64,000 nucleotides of DNA from Palsa-504 sp963744005 (GTDB lineage: Bacteria > Actinomycetota > Actinomycetes > Streptosporangiales > Streptosporangiaceae). Below, one piece after another: positions 24,932 through 34,813 of the stretch. The position numbers and the translations under genes are program-made. The stretch lies in NCBI GenBank assembly GCA_963744005.1, contig CAVURU010000001.1:124001-188000 (forward strand). Reading direction: 5' to 3'. How positions within the stretch are numbered: the first letter of the stretch is position 1; every line of letters starts with the position of its first letter. The notes beneath the pieces are model-generated. The model did no database searches and had not been told where the DNA came from. It saw nothing but the letters and a program-made list of their open reading frames with translations.

Positions 24932-26833
24932 ATGCATCGTGTCGTGCTCACCAAGTCCGGCCTGGCCGCCGCTGCGCTGCTGGCCGCGCTGACGGGCTGT
25001 ACCGCCAGTTCGTCGTCGTCTTCGTCAAGCCCGGGACAGACCGGGCCGGCTGCCTCGGCGGTGCCGCCCGCCTCGGCCGGTCCGGTGAGCCGGGTCTGCG
25101 GCAGCACCTCGCTGAAATCCCCCTTCCACTACGCCGGGCCGCCCGGCCCGTACGCCAGCGGTAAAGCGGGGCTGCCCAGCTACGGGACGTCCGGATCGGA
25201 TTTTCCCGCCGCCACCGCAGGTGCGGTCCTGCCCGCCGGGAGGCACGACTACGCCTCCTACCAGCTCAACCCGAATACCGTCTACTACTTGCTGCCCGGC
25301 GTGCACGTCGGCTCCATCCAGGCCGACAAAGGGGACGTCTTCGTGGGCGGGCTGGCGGGCAGCACGGCCAGCATCATGTCCGGCGACTACGCCGCGACCG
25401 AGGCCATCGGCTCAAACTTCTCCGACGGCAATCAGCCCGGCGTGACGATTGAATATCTCACCATCGAGAAATACCTGCCGTCGGGAAACGGGGCGGCGGT
25501 CAACCAGAATTCCAATACCGGCTGGACCCTCCGCAATTCCACGCTCACGCTGAACGCCCCAGGCGCGGGGATGATGGCCGGCGCGGACAACACCCTGGCG
25601 CACAATTGCATGACGCTCAACGGCCAGTACGGTTTCCAGTCCTTCAACGACAACCCGTGGGGCCGTGACACGCTGACCGGCGGCCCGTACAACGTGACCG
25701 TCACGGACAATGAGATCAGCTACAACGACACCTGCAATTTCGAAGGAACGCTGACCAACCAGGCCGTCGGCTGGTCCGATCACAACGCGGTCCCGGCCCA
25801 GTACCGCAATGCCCACTGCGGCCAGGTCACGCCGGACGGCAACGAGGGCGGCTTCAAGCTCTGGCAGACCAACGGCGTCACCATCAAGGGGAACTACATC
25901 CACCACAACTGGGGGCCGGGAATCTGGGCGGACACCAACAACGCTAACACCACCTACGTCGACAACACCATTACCGATAACGATGGCTCGGCCATCATCG
26001 AGGAGATCTCCTATAACTTCTCGATCAAGAACAACTACCTGGCCAACAACGGCTGGGCCAGCGGGCTGGGGAACCCGTCCTTCCCCACTCCGGCCATCTA
26101 TGTAAGCGAGAGCGGCAGCGACTCGACGTCCGGCGGGATTCCCGCCTGTCGTGAAGCATCCTGTGCTGCTCAGCCCGCCTACCCAGATGAGTCGGTCATC
26201 GGCAGCAACGTGTTCGTCAATAACGGCGGGAGCGTATTCCTCTGGCAGAATTCGAATAGATTCTGCTCAGCCGGGACTGATGACGCGTGCACGCTGGCCC
26301 AGGCCGCGGGATCGAGTCCGTTCACCTCTTCCGCTTGCCGGTCCAACCTGCCGTCCGCATCGGTCAATACGAGCAGCTACGCGGGTCAGCAGACCGGCTC
26401 CCCGGCCCGGGACTGGTGGGATGGCTGCATGTGGCACACGGCTAACGTCAAGGTCACCAAGAACACCATTAATTTCAACCCGGCGCAGATCCCCCATTGC
26501 ACCAAGAGTGCCTGGCCCGATTGCGGGGCAGGCGGCATTTTCTCGGAGTACGGCAGCTCGGCGCCCTACAACCAGCCCGGCGGGTGGGTGATCCCCAGCC
26601 AGCTGACGTTCTTTGCCGGAAATAGCTGGTCGGGCAACGCCTATCACGGGCCCTCGACTTTTTACGCGTGGAACCAGGGAAACAACGACAACCCGGTCAG
26701 CTGGGATGAGTGGACGGGGGCCCTCTCGAAGGGGGACAAGTGCAGCTCAGCCAGCGAACGGCAGAGCGGGGCCTGTACCGGCCCGTTCGGTCAGGACGCG
26801 GGCAGCAGCTACGACAGCACCCCGGCGGCCTGA
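24932..26833 (+). CDS. right-handed beta-helix lipoprotein
   Basis: 633 residues. N-terminal signal with lipobox LTGC, then a Ser-rich tether (eight consecutive Ser) and a large domain with repeated NxT/xxN-rich turns: NVTVTDNEISYNDT, GVTIKGNYIHHNWG, NTTYVDNTITDNDG, FSIKNNYLANNG. This is the parallel beta-helix (PbH1) pattern of polysaccharide lyases, epimerases and hydrolases. ATG at 24932 chosen, with GGAG 9 bases upstream; an in-frame GTG is 15 bases earlier. Anchored on the cell surface inside an exopolysaccharide locus, it may trim, modify or bind the polymer. Catalytic residues cannot be assigned. Codon use is somewhat less GC-rich than in its neighbours. Confidence 0.82.
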   Translation: MHRVVLTKSGLAAAALLAALTGCTASSSSSSSSPGQTGPAASAVPPASAGPVSRVCGSTSLKSPFHYAGPPGPYASGKAGLPSYGTSGSDFPAATAGAVLPAGRHDYASYQLNPNTVYYLLPGVHVGSIQADKGDVFVGGLAGSTASIMSGDYAATEAIGSNFSDGNQPGVTIEYLTIEKYLPSGNGAAVNQNSNTGWTLRNSTLTLNAPGAGMMAGADNTLAHNCMTLNGQYGFQSFNDNPWGRDTLTGGPYNVTVTDNEISYNDTCNFEGTLTNQAVGWSDHNAVPAQYRNAHCGQVTPDGNEGGFKLWQTNGVTIKGNYIHHNWGPGIWADTNNANTTYVDNTITDNDGSAIIEEISYNFSIKNNYLANNGWASGLGNPSFPTPAIYVSESGSDSTSGGIPACREASCAAQPAYPDESVIGSNVFVNNGGSVFLWQNSNRFCSAGTDDACTLAQAAGSSPFTSSACRSNLPSASVNTSSYAGQQTGSPARDWWDGCMWHTANVKVTKNTINFNPAQIPHCTKSAWPDCGAGGIFSEYGSSAPYNQPGGWVIPSQLTFFAGNSWSGNAYHGPSTFYAWNQGNNDNPVSWDEWTGALSKGDKCSSASERQSGACTGPFGQDAGSSYDSTPAA

Positions 26834-26847
26834 TTGATCCCGGCCGG

Positions 26848-26867
26848 GCTAGCTGTACTCAGCTAGC
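26848..26867. terminator. bidirectional hairpin terminator
   Basis: A perfect 8-bp inverted repeat (GCTAGCTG/CAGCTAGC) with a 4-base loop between the convergent beta-helix lipoprotein and Wzx genes; it includes the Wzx stop codon. Confidence 0.6.
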
Positions 26868-28260
26868 GGGCGCTCCCGGTCGTCTGGGCGGGCTGATCGC
26901 TCGCCGCGGGCTGATCGCTTGCCGCGGGCAAGGCACTGGGCACCGGCGCGGCGGGCCGGCCCCGGAGCCCGGCCCAGATCGAGCCGTGGGCCGGGATCCG
27001 GTCGGACTCACGCATGGCCACCCGCAGCTGCCACCAGGCCACCGCCGCTCCGATCATGATGGCGATGGAGGCCCCGAGCACGGTTCCGAAGGCGCCGTCG
27101 AGGTAGGCCCCGACCAGGGAGAAGATCACGTAGAGGACCGAGGCGATGGCCACGGCGCGCAGGCTGCGCTTGGCCGCGCCGAGCGCGTGCAGCCCCGCGG
27201 TGGCCCCGGCAGTCAGGCAGTACCCCATCGTCGACACGGTCCAGGGCACGACGAGCGTGGCGGCTGGCCGCCACAGTTCGCTGCCCAGCAGGAGGTTCCC
27301 GAGGCCCAGCGGCAGGGCGATGATGAGCAGTACGCCCCAGACCAGGCCGAGGATGGCCAGGCCCATTCCGACCAGCACGCAGTACAGCCGCAGTCGTCCG
27401 GGCGAATTCCGCAGGATCCGGGCCGCCTCGGGCACGGTCACCAGCGAGATGCCGAAGAAGATCACCTGGAAGGGGCCCATCAGCAGGCCGGCCGCCTGCA
27501 CGTAGCCGACCGCCGTCAGGCCTGCGATCAAGCCGAGCCCGTAGGTCCGGAGCTGGCCGGATCCGCTGGTCGCCGTGTTCTCCAGCATGTAGCGCAGGCC
27601 CAGGTCACGGTGCCGGGTCACCCACTGCCAGCCCAGCGCTGGCCGGGGGATGACCCGCGCCTGGAAGGGCCCGACGCAGGCCGCCACGGCGGCCGCGATG
27701 CCCCAGGCCAGCATCAGCCAGAACACGCTGCTCACGTGCACCATGCGCAGCAGGATCAGGGGCGGGACCAGCGTCAGCGTCCACACCGTGTCGTTGATGA
27801 AGGCCTTGCCACCCCGGCCGAGCGCGAAAAACGCGTAGCGCCAGCTGTCCTGCAGCAGCAGGCCGGGCAGGATCAGTCCCAGCGCCAGGAAGGCCATCCG
27901 CGGCTGGCCGTGCAGCAGGAGCGCGGTCACCATCGTGGCCGCGCCGATGATCAGGCCGACCACCACGGCCGTCCCGGTGACCCGGGCCGTCACATGCCGC
28001 CAGGTCGCCACGTCGGTTCCGCTGAACCTGACCAGCATCGGGTCGGTCGCCAGCCCGCGCGACGCGGTGATGGCGAACGAGTAGGTCACGTAGGCCAGGC
28101 TGAACGCGCCGAACTCCGAGGCGCCCAGTTCACGGGCGATGTAGAAACTCACCGCCGCGTTGCTGACACTGCACATGACCTGGTCGGCCAGGCCCCAGCC
28201 GAAGCGCTGGGCAATGCGGCGCGGCATGGACCCGAACTTGCCGGCGATACGGCTACCCAC
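26863..28260 (-). CDS. oligosaccharide flippase, Wzx/MATE-like
   Basis: 465 residues, GTG start, about 12-14 hydrophobic helices beginning at WGLADQVMCSVSNAAVSFYIARELGAS (split: WGLADQVMCSVSNAAV). The polysaccharide-biosynthesis flippase pattern includes GASEFGAFSLAY. Wzx moves undecaprenyl-linked repeat units to the outer face for Wzy. The last 30 residues are Ala/Pro/Gln/Ser-rich with an imperfect repeat (AASDQPAASDQPA). It lies 39 bases downstream of the epimerase gene on the same strand, likely one operon. It is distinct from the MurJ homologue at 54831. Confidence 0.87.
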   Translation of the reverse strand: MGSRIAGKFGSMPRRIAQRFGWGLADQVMCSVSNAAVSFYIARELGASEFGAFSLAYVTYSFAITASRGLATDPMLVRFSGTDVATWRHVTARVTGTAVVVGLIIGAATMVTALLLHGQPRMAFLALGLILPGLLLQDSWRYAFFALGRGGKAFINDTVWTLTLVPPLILLRMVHVSSVFWLMLAWGIAAAVAACVGPFQARVIPRPALGWQWVTRHRDLGLRYMLENTATSGSGQLRTYGLGLIAGLTAVGYVQAAGLLMGPFQVIFFGISLVTVPEAARILRNSPGRLRLYCVLVGMGLAILGLVWGVLLIIALPLGLGNLLLGSELWRPAATLVVPWTVSTMGYCLTAGATAGLHALGAAKRSLRAVAIASVLYVIFSLVGAYLDGAFGTVLGASIAIMIGAAVAWWQLRVAMRESDRIPAHGSIWAGLRGRPAAPVPSALPAASDQPAASDQPAQTTGSAR

Positions 28261-28299
28261 GGATCGCTACCGTCGCCCCTTCCGCCTTCGCTGGCCTGC

Positions 28300-29337
28300 T
28301 CACGTTGCTGTCCCGGGCGGCCTGCGCAGCATGTCGTCGACCTGCCCGGCGTCCAGCAGCTCCCGTAGCCGGCGCAGCCGGACGAATCGTGAGCCGGTGA
28401 AATCGTCGTAGGTCAGCCCGTACTTGGCGTAGGCCGTGATGAGCTCGCTGACACCATCCCGGACGGTCCACTGCAGCTTCAGGCCGGGGAACGTCTCAGT
28501 CAGCTTGGCGAAGTCGACGCGGTAGTTACGCAGGTCAGGACCGGCGTCCGCGGCCAGCGACACGTCTGAGCCCGGCACCGCGTCGCGGACCATGTCGGCA
28601 ATCTCGCGAATCTGCACGTTGTCCTGCGGGCGCCCGATGTTGAACGCCTGGTCGTGCACGACCTCGCGCGGGGCTTCCAGCATGGCGGCGAAGGCCCGGC
28701 TGATGTCCTCGATATGCACCAGCGGACGCCACGGAGTCCCGTCGCTCTGCAGCCGCACCTGGCCCGTGGTCATGGCCACCGCGGTGAGGTTGTTGACCAC
28801 GATGTCCAGCCGCAGCCGGGTCGAAGCACCGTACGCGGTGGCATTGCGCAGGTAGGTGGGGCTGAAGTTATCGTCGGCCAGCTCCGACAGCCCGCGTTCG
28901 CCGCGCACCTTGCTCTCGCCGTAGGGGGTCACCGGGAACAGCTCGGCGTCCTCCGTGACGGCCTGCGAGCCGGCCGCGCCGTACAGGCTGCAGGACGAGG
29001 CGAACAGGAAACGCGGCACGCCGGCCTGCTTCGCGGCCCGGGCCAGGTGCAGGGTGCCGTCCAGGTTGACCGAGTAGGTCGCATCCGGGTTGAGGTCCCC
29101 GAGCGGGTCGTTGGACAGCGCGGCCAGGCACAGCACCGCGTCGTAGCCGGTCAGCTGGCCGGGCTCGACATCCCGCATGTCCCGTGGGCCGTGATACGGG
29201 TTCTCCGGGGCCGGGCCGAGATCGCACCCTTCGTAGAGGCCCAGGTCGAGCCCGTCGACCTGATGTCCGGCCGCCTGCAGGAACGGCACCAGGACGGTGC
29301 CGATATAGCCGCGGTCGCCTGCAACCAGGACTCTCAC
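28300..29337 (-). CDS. NAD-dependent epimerase/dehydratase (extended SDR)
   Basis: 345 residues. Rossmann motif VLVAGDRGYIGTVLVPFL (GxxGxxG variant GDRGYIG), active-site Ser in FASSCSLYG, and catalytic YGESK (YxxxK), followed by YLRNATAYG. The fold acts on NDP-sugars: 4-epimerisation, dehydration or reduction. GTG start at 29337 after a G-rich ribosome site. It is transcribed with the Wzx gene and divergently from the GT4 at 29479. It probably supplies one step of the modified-sugar pathway encoded at 13.9-18 kb. Exact reaction unknown. Confidence 0.87.
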   Translation of the reverse strand: MRVLVAGDRGYIGTVLVPFLQAAGHQVDGLDLGLYEGCDLGPAPENPYHGPRDMRDVEPGQLTGYDAVLCLAALSNDPLGDLNPDATYSVNLDGTLHLARAAKQAGVPRFLFASSCSLYGAAGSQAVTEDAELFPVTPYGESKVRGERGLSELADDNFSPTYLRNATAYGASTRLRLDIVVNNLTAVAMTTGQVRLQSDGTPWRPLVHIEDISRAFAAMLEAPREVVHDQAFNIGRPQDNVQIREIADMVRDAVPGSDVSLAADAGPDLRNYRVDFAKLTETFPGLKLQWTVRDGVSELITAYAKYGLTYDDFTGSRFVRLRRLRELLDAGQVDDMLRRPPGTAT

Positions 29338-29478
29338 TCCGTACCCCCAGGGCTCGGCTGATGTCGTTCACTGCGGCCAGATCATGCTGCCACCTTTAAC
29401 AAGACCCGGTGGCGGCCGAATTGATACCGCTCGGCGTGACATGTTCGGGCGTATCACGGATGCCGCCTGGGCGCTCTA

Positions 29479-30699
29479 GTGAACGTGCAAAAACGCCGCA
29501 TCCTCATTATCGTGCAGAACCTCCCGCTGCCCTTTGACCGGCGGGTATGGCTCGAGTGCCAGGCTCTGGTGGCCGCGGGCTACCGGGTGGCCGCGGTCTG
29601 CCCGAAAGCCAGCGGGGATCCCGGCTACCAGGTGCTCGGCGGGGTCGAGCTGTACAAGTACCGGCCCTACGCGCCCGGCGGCAGCAAGGCGGGCTTCATC
29701 GCCGAGTACATCTACTCGTTCCTGGCCACCGCCGGGCTGACGGTCAGGGCCCGCCTGCACGGCCGGTTCGCGGTCATCCAGGCGTGCAACCCGCCGGACA
29801 TCTTCTGGCCCATTGCGCTGGCCTTCCGGGCCGTCGAGGGAACCAGGTTCGTCTTTGACCATCACGACCTGTGCCCCGAGCTGTTCGAGTCCCGGTTCGC
29901 CGGCGGGCCGCGGCTTCCCTATCGCGGGCTGCGCTGGCTGGAGCGCCGTACGCACCGGTCGGCCGACCACGTGATATCGACCAATGCGTCCTACCGGGAG
30001 ATTGCCATCAGCCGGAGCGGCAAGGCGCCCGCGGACGTCACCATCGTCCGCACCGGCCCGGACCCGGAGCGCCTCAAGCGCGGCCCGGCCGATCCTGCCC
30101 TGCGCCGCGGCCGCAAGTACCTGGCCACCTATATCGGCGTCATGGGCCCGCAGGACGGAGTCGACATCGTCGTCCGGGCGGCGGGCATCCTGGTCCACGA
30201 TCTTGGCCGGGACGACATCGCGTTCACGCTGATCGGCTCGGGCGACTGCTTCGATGAGCTGGTGGCGCTGCGCGACGAGCTGGGCCTGGCCGGTCACGTG
30301 GAGTTCACCGGGCGCGCGCCGGACGAGCTGGTCACGCAGATCATGTCCACCGCTGACGTGGGCCTGTCCCCGGATCCCAAGAATCCGCTCAATGACCTGT
30401 CCACCATGAACAAGTCCATGGAGTACATGGCGTTCGAGCTGCCGGTCGTGGCCTTCGACCTGCGCGAGACGCGAGTCTCGGTCGGGGACGCCGGCGTGTA
30501 CGTGCGGCCCAACGACGTGCGTGAGTACGCGGAGGCGATTGCCGGCCTCCTCGACGACGAGGCCAAGCGCGCCCTGCTGGGCAAGCTGGGTCGCGAGCGC
30601 GTCGAGCAGGAACTGGCCTGGTCCCACCAGGAGCGGGCCTACCTGGATGTCTACCAGGGCCTGACCGGGACGAAAGCGCTCGACGAGGCAAGGAGCTGA
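29479..30699 (+). CDS. family 4 glycosyltransferase
   Basis: 406 residues, GT-B fold. The N-terminal half has ILIIVQNLPLPFDRRVWLEC and VFDHHDLCPELFESRF; the C-terminal donor domain has ATYIGVMGPQDGVDIVV and NKSMEYMAFELPVVAFDL. This subgroup (FDRRVWLE signature) is frequent in exopolysaccharide loci. GTG start at 29479 (a second in-frame GTG lies 6 bases on). The asparagine synthase gene starts one base after its stop, so the two are coupled. Donor sugar unknown. Confidence 0.9.
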   Translation: MNVQKRRILIIVQNLPLPFDRRVWLECQALVAAGYRVAAVCPKASGDPGYQVLGGVELYKYRPYAPGGSKAGFIAEYIYSFLATAGLTVRARLHGRFAVIQACNPPDIFWPIALAFRAVEGTRFVFDHHDLCPELFESRFAGGPRLPYRGLRWLERRTHRSADHVISTNASYREIAISRSGKAPADVTIVRTGPDPERLKRGPADPALRRGRKYLATYIGVMGPQDGVDIVVRAAGILVHDLGRDDIAFTLIGSGDCFDELVALRDELGLAGHVEFTGRAPDELVTQIMSTADVGLSPDPKNPLNDLSTMNKSMEYMAFELPVVAFDLRETRVSVGDAGVYVRPNDVREYAEAIAGLLDDEAKRALLGKLGRERVEQELAWSHQERAYLDVYQGLTGTKALDEARS

Positions 30700-30700
30700 C

Positions 30701-32608
30701 GTGTGCGGTATCGCAGGCTGTTATCAGCAGCCCGACGGCCAGAAGCTCGTGGACATCATGAGCGACCGGATCGCCCACCGGGGCCCTGACGCAGCCGGGA
30801 CCTGGAGCCATGAAGACGGGCGGCTGTCCATCCACCTCGGCCACCGGCGGCTGTCCATCATCGACCTGTCGACGGCGGCCGATCAGCCGCTGTCCAAGCA
30901 CGGGCTGACCCTGGTCTACAACGGCGAGCTGTACAACTACCGCGATCTGCGCGCGCAGCTGGCCAGCCGGGGCGTCAGCTTCGTCACCAAGTCCGACACC
31001 GAGGTGGTACTCGAGGCCTGGCGGGCCTGGGGGCCTGAAGCGCTGGGCAAGTTCCGCGGCATGTTCGCCTTCGCGCTCGCGGACAAGGCGACCGGCGAAC
31101 TGGTCCTGGCCCGCGATCCGCTGGGCATCAAGCCGCTCTACTACCTGCCGCGAGGCGACGGGGCGATCTTCGCCTCGGAGCTCAAGGCGCTGGTCGCCGC
31201 GGTGGGCAGCGAGCTGCGGATGGAGCCGGGCGCCATGGTCGCCTCGATGCTCTACTACTGGGTGCCCGATCAGCAGTGCGCTGTGGCCGGGGTCAGCAAG
31301 CTCCCGCCGGGCTCGTGGGCGCGCCTGCGCCCGGGCGGCCGCCTCGACATCCACCAGTACTGGCACATCCCGGACATCGCCGAGGAGGCCGCCGCGGGAC
31401 CGGCCGCCGACCTGTCCCAGGTCATCGAGGAGTCGGTGACGGCGCACATGGTGTCGGACGTGCCGGTGTCGAGCTTCCTGTCCGGGGGCCTGGACTCGAG
31501 CATCATCACGGTCCTGGCGCACCAGGCCAGCCAGGGCGTCGACGCCTACACGATCACCTTCCGGCCCGAGGACCAGCGGCTCGAGGCCATGCCCGACGAC
31601 GCCATCTACGCGCGCAAGGTGGCGGCGCGGTACGGCATCGACCTGCACGAGATCGAGATCTCCCCCGACATCGTCGACCTGCTGCCCCGCATCGTCGACG
31701 TGCTCGACGAGCCGATCGGCGATCCCGCCGCCATCAACACCCTGCTCATGTGCCAGGCCGCGCGGGAGCGCGACGTCAAGGTGATCCTCTCCGGCATGGG
31801 CGCTGACGAGCTGTTCGGCGGCTACCGCAAGCACCTGGCGTGCGTCATGGCCAGCAGCTACGGCAAGCTGCCCAGCGTCCCCCGCGCCGGGGTGCGGCAG
31901 GCGGTGGAGCGGTTCCCGGTGAGCGTGGGCGGCCGCGGCCTGCGTTACGCCCGGTGGGCCAAGCGGTTCCTGACCTTCGCCGAGCTGCCCGAAGAGCCCC
32001 GGTTCCGCCGCAGCTACACGCTGTATGACCCGGACGAGCTGGGCGCCCTGGTCAGCCCGGACCTGGGCGCCCAGGTCGACCAGGTGATCGGGAACCACCG
32101 CGAGATCTACGACGACAATGCGCTGACCGACGAGGTCAACCGGATGTGCCTGGCCGACACCCGGCTGTTCCTGACCGGGCTGAACCTGGCCTACACGGAC
32201 CGGGCGAGCATGGCGGCCTCGGTCGAGGTGCGCGTCCCGTTCGTGGATCCGGTCGTCGCCGCGGCGGCCTTCTCGGTGGCCGGCCGCGACAAGATCCGGA
32301 ACCGGCAGGGCAAGGTCGCGCTCAAGCGGGCCGCCGAGAAGTGGCTGCCACACGAGATCGTCTACCGGCCCAAGGCCTCCTTCAGCGCTCCCCTGCGGGC
32401 GTGGGTGCGCAATGACCTGCAAGAGGTCATCCAGGACGTGCTTATCAGCGGTGAGCTAGTGCAGAGCGGAATGATACGCGGCGGCGCGGTGCGGCAGCTC
32501 GTCGACGACGAGCAGGCCGGCCGCGAGGATCGCGCCAAGCAGATATGGCAGCTGTTGACGCTGGAGCTGTGGTACCGCCACATGCAGTCCATGGGCGTTG
32601 CGGCCTGA
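30701..32608 (+). CDS. asparagine synthase (glutamine-hydrolysing) family protein
   Basis: 635 residues. The N-terminal class II glutaminase domain starts MCGIAGCY with the nucleophilic Cys2, and includes YNGELYNYRDLR and HRGPDAAGTW. The synthetase domain has the PP-loop SFLSGGLDSSIIT and SGMGADELFGGYRKH. The family makes an amide using glutamine ammonia and ATP. In polysaccharide clusters such copies are thought to amidate uronic or other acidic sugars rather than make asparagine; that role is inferred. GTG start one base after the GT4 stop, and a bi-domain oxidoreductase follows. Confidence 0.9.
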   Translation: MCGIAGCYQQPDGQKLVDIMSDRIAHRGPDAAGTWSHEDGRLSIHLGHRRLSIIDLSTAADQPLSKHGLTLVYNGELYNYRDLRAQLASRGVSFVTKSDTEVVLEAWRAWGPEALGKFRGMFAFALADKATGELVLARDPLGIKPLYYLPRGDGAIFASELKALVAAVGSELRMEPGAMVASMLYYWVPDQQCAVAGVSKLPPGSWARLRPGGRLDIHQYWHIPDIAEEAAAGPAADLSQVIEESVTAHMVSDVPVSSFLSGGLDSSIITVLAHQASQGVDAYTITFRPEDQRLEAMPDDAIYARKVAARYGIDLHEIEISPDIVDLLPRIVDVLDEPIGDPAAINTLLMCQAARERDVKVILSGMGADELFGGYRKHLACVMASSYGKLPSVPRAGVRQAVERFPVSVGGRGLRYARWAKRFLTFAELPEEPRFRRSYTLYDPDELGALVSPDLGAQVDQVIGNHREIYDDNALTDEVNRMCLADTRLFLTGLNLAYTDRASMAASVEVRVPFVDPVVAAAAFSVAGRDKIRNRQGKVALKRAAEKWLPHEIVYRPKASFSAPLRAWVRNDLQEVIQDVLISGELVQSGMIRGGAVRQLVDDEQAGREDRAKQIWQLLTLELWYRHMQSMGVAA

Positions 32609-32623
32609 TTGACGAGGGACCTG

Positions 32624-34813
32624 ATGAAGCAGATAGCCCAGAATTACAAGTCCGGCGAGCTGGCCGTGCTGGACGTGCCCGCTCCGACGTGCCGTCCCGG
32701 TGGCGTCCTGGTGCGGTCGCTGTTCTCGCTGATCTCGACCGGCACCGAGATGATGAAGGTGTCCGAGGCCAGCATGTCCATGGTGGGCATGGCCCGGGCC
32801 CGGCCGGACCAGGTGCGCAAGGTCCTGGAGACGGTGCAGCAGCAGGGCGCGGTGACCACCTACAAGAAGGTCATGAACCGCCTCGACTCCTACACTCCGC
32901 TGGGCTACTCGCTGTGCGGCGTCGTCACCGAGGTGGGCCAGGGCGCCGAGGAATTCAAGGTCGGCCAGCTCGTCGCCGCGGCCGGCAATGAGCATGCCCT
33001 GCACGCGGAGTACAACTGGGTCCCTGTCAACTTGTGCGCCGCGGTTCCGGCCGGCGTGCTGCCGGAACACGCCGCCTTCTCGACCGTCGCGTCGATCGCC
33101 ATGCACGGCGTGCGGCGGGCCGAGGTCCAGCTGGGCGAGACGGCCGTGGTCATCGGCCTCGGGCTGGTCGGGCAGATCGTGGTCAGGTTGCTGATCGCCG
33201 CCGGCATCCAGGTGGTCGGCATCGATCCGGTCGAAGACCGCTGCCGCCTGGCCGAGAAGGCCGGGGCCGTGCTGTGCGGCGCTCCGGAGGGCGAGGGCCT
33301 GGACAACCTGGCCCGGGAACTCTCCTCGATCACCAGCGGGCGGGGTGCTGACCACATCTTCCTGGCCGCTGGGGGATCGACCAACGGGCCGGTCGAGGCG
33401 GCCGTGAAGCTGGCCCGGGATCGCGCCCGGGTCATCGACATCGGGAAGATGAAGCTCGACCTGCCCTGGAACGCGTACTACGAGAAGGAACTCGACGTCC
33501 GGTTCTCCCGGTCCTACGGGCCCGGCCGCTACGACGACCGGTATGAGCTCGAGGGCATCGACTACCCGGCCGGGTACGTCCGCTGGACCGAGAAGCGGAA
33601 CCTGGAGTCCTTCCTCGACCTGGTCGCCCGGAACGAGGTCGAGGTAGCCACCCTGGTCTCGGGCGTCTTCCCGATGTCGGACGCCGCCACGGTCTACGCC
33701 GGCCTGAAGTCGGGTGAGCTCAAGGCCGTCGGCGTCCTGCTCGAGTATCCGGTACCGGACGAGGACGCCCCCGCGCCGGCCACCAGCCGGGTACTCAGCG
33801 GGCCTGCGCGCCAGGCCCAGCGCCGTCCGCCGGCCGGGACGGCGCAGGTCGCCGTGGGCTTCATCGGGGCGGGCAACTACGCGTCGTCGATGCTGCTGCC
33901 CCACCTGGCCAGCCTCGAGGACGTCAACCTGGCGCATGTCGCCACGACCAGGTCGCTGTCGGCCGTCAACGCTCAGCGGAAGTTCGGGTTCACCACCGGG
34001 TCGACAGCGGCCGACGCGGTGCTGGAAGATCCGTCGCTGGACGCGATCTTCATCGTGACCAGGCATCAGACGCACGCTCAGCTCGTGTGCCGTGCCCTGG
34101 CCACCGGGAAGGCCGTCTATGTCGAGAAGCCGCTGGCGCTGACCCACGACGAGGTCGACCGCATCGTCGCCACTATCGAGGAGACCGGCAACGACCGGCT
34201 CATGGTGGGCTTCAACCGGCGCTTCGCGCCGCTGCTGACGCAGATGAGGAACGACTTCCGTCCCGCAGACGGCCGTTCGGTCACCCGGTACCTGGTCAAC
34301 GCCGGGCCGCTCGCGGCGGACAGCTGGTACCTCAACGAGGAGGCGGAGGGCTCGCGGTTCACCGGCGAAGGCGGGCACTTCCTCGACACGCTGAGCTGGT
34401 GGGCATCGAGCCTGCCGGAGGAGGTCTACGCCCTCCGCGGCCCGGACAAGGGCGATGTCCTGGTCACCGTCCGGTTCGCCAGCGGATCCAGCGGCCACAT
34501 CGCGTACCTCACCGGGGGTAACTCGCGTTACCCGAAGGAGACGCTGGACGTCACTGGTGAAGGCCGCAGCGCCCAGCTCGACAACTTCAAGAGCGCCACG
34601 GTCTGGTCCGGGCGGAAGAAGAGCACGGCGCGAGCACGTGGCGGCCAGGACAAGGGCCAGCAGTCGGAGATGGCGCAGTTTGTGGCCGCCGTCCGCAGCG
34701 GTGCCCCGATGCCGATCGCGCTCGACTCGCTGGTCGCCACGACCAGGGCCACCATCGCGGTGGGCGAGAGCCTGCTGACCGGGCGCCCGGAACGCGTGCG
34801 GCTGTGGGCGTGA
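32624..34813 (+). CDS. bi-domain oxidoreductase (alcohol-dehydrogenase-like plus Gfo/Idh/MocA)
   Basis: 729 residues. Residues 1-380 form a medium-chain zinc-alcohol-dehydrogenase-like unit with VIGLGLVGQIVVRLL as NAD(P) site. Residues 410-729 form a Gfo/Idh/MocA unit with VGFIGAGNYASSMLLPHL as second Rossmann motif and VYVEKPLALT carrying the conserved EKP Lys. Fusions of this kind appear in polysaccharide loci beside heparinase-like proteins and oxidise or epimerise sugars by transient oxidation. ATG at 32624 chosen (GAGGGA just upstream) over a TTG at 32609. Its stop overlaps the next start (GTGA). Substrate unknown. Confidence 0.88.
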   Translation: MKQIAQNYKSGELAVLDVPAPTCRPGGVLVRSLFSLISTGTEMMKVSEASMSMVGMARARPDQVRKVLETVQQQGAVTTYKKVMNRLDSYTPLGYSLCGVVTEVGQGAEEFKVGQLVAAAGNEHALHAEYNWVPVNLCAAVPAGVLPEHAAFSTVASIAMHGVRRAEVQLGETAVVIGLGLVGQIVVRLLIAAGIQVVGIDPVEDRCRLAEKAGAVLCGAPEGEGLDNLARELSSITSGRGADHIFLAAGGSTNGPVEAAVKLARDRARVIDIGKMKLDLPWNAYYEKELDVRFSRSYGPGRYDDRYELEGIDYPAGYVRWTEKRNLESFLDLVARNEVEVATLVSGVFPMSDAATVYAGLKSGELKAVGVLLEYPVPDEDAPAPATSRVLSGPARQAQRRPPAGTAQVAVGFIGAGNYASSMLLPHLASLEDVNLAHVATTRSLSAVNAQRKFGFTTGSTAADAVLEDPSLDAIFIVTRHQTHAQLVCRALATGKAVYVEKPLALTHDEVDRIVATIEETGNDRLMVGFNRRFAPLLTQMRNDFRPADGRSVTRYLVNAGPLAADSWYLNEEAEGSRFTGEGGHFLDTLSWWASSLPEEVYALRGPDKGDVLVTVRFASGSSGHIAYLTGGNSRYPKETLDVTGEGRSAQLDNFKSATVWSGRKKSTARARGGQDKGQQSEMAQFVAAVRSGAPMPIALDSLVATTRATIAVGESLLTGRPERVRLWA

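Noticed and set aside
26710..28368. 552-codon plus-strand frame
   Set aside because: Antisense to the Wzx flippase, Gln/Gly/Arg-rich with no domain.
30389..34498. Long minus-strand frames (about 680 codons each)
   Set aside because: Antisense to asparagine synthase and the bi-domain oxidoreductase, both clearly real.
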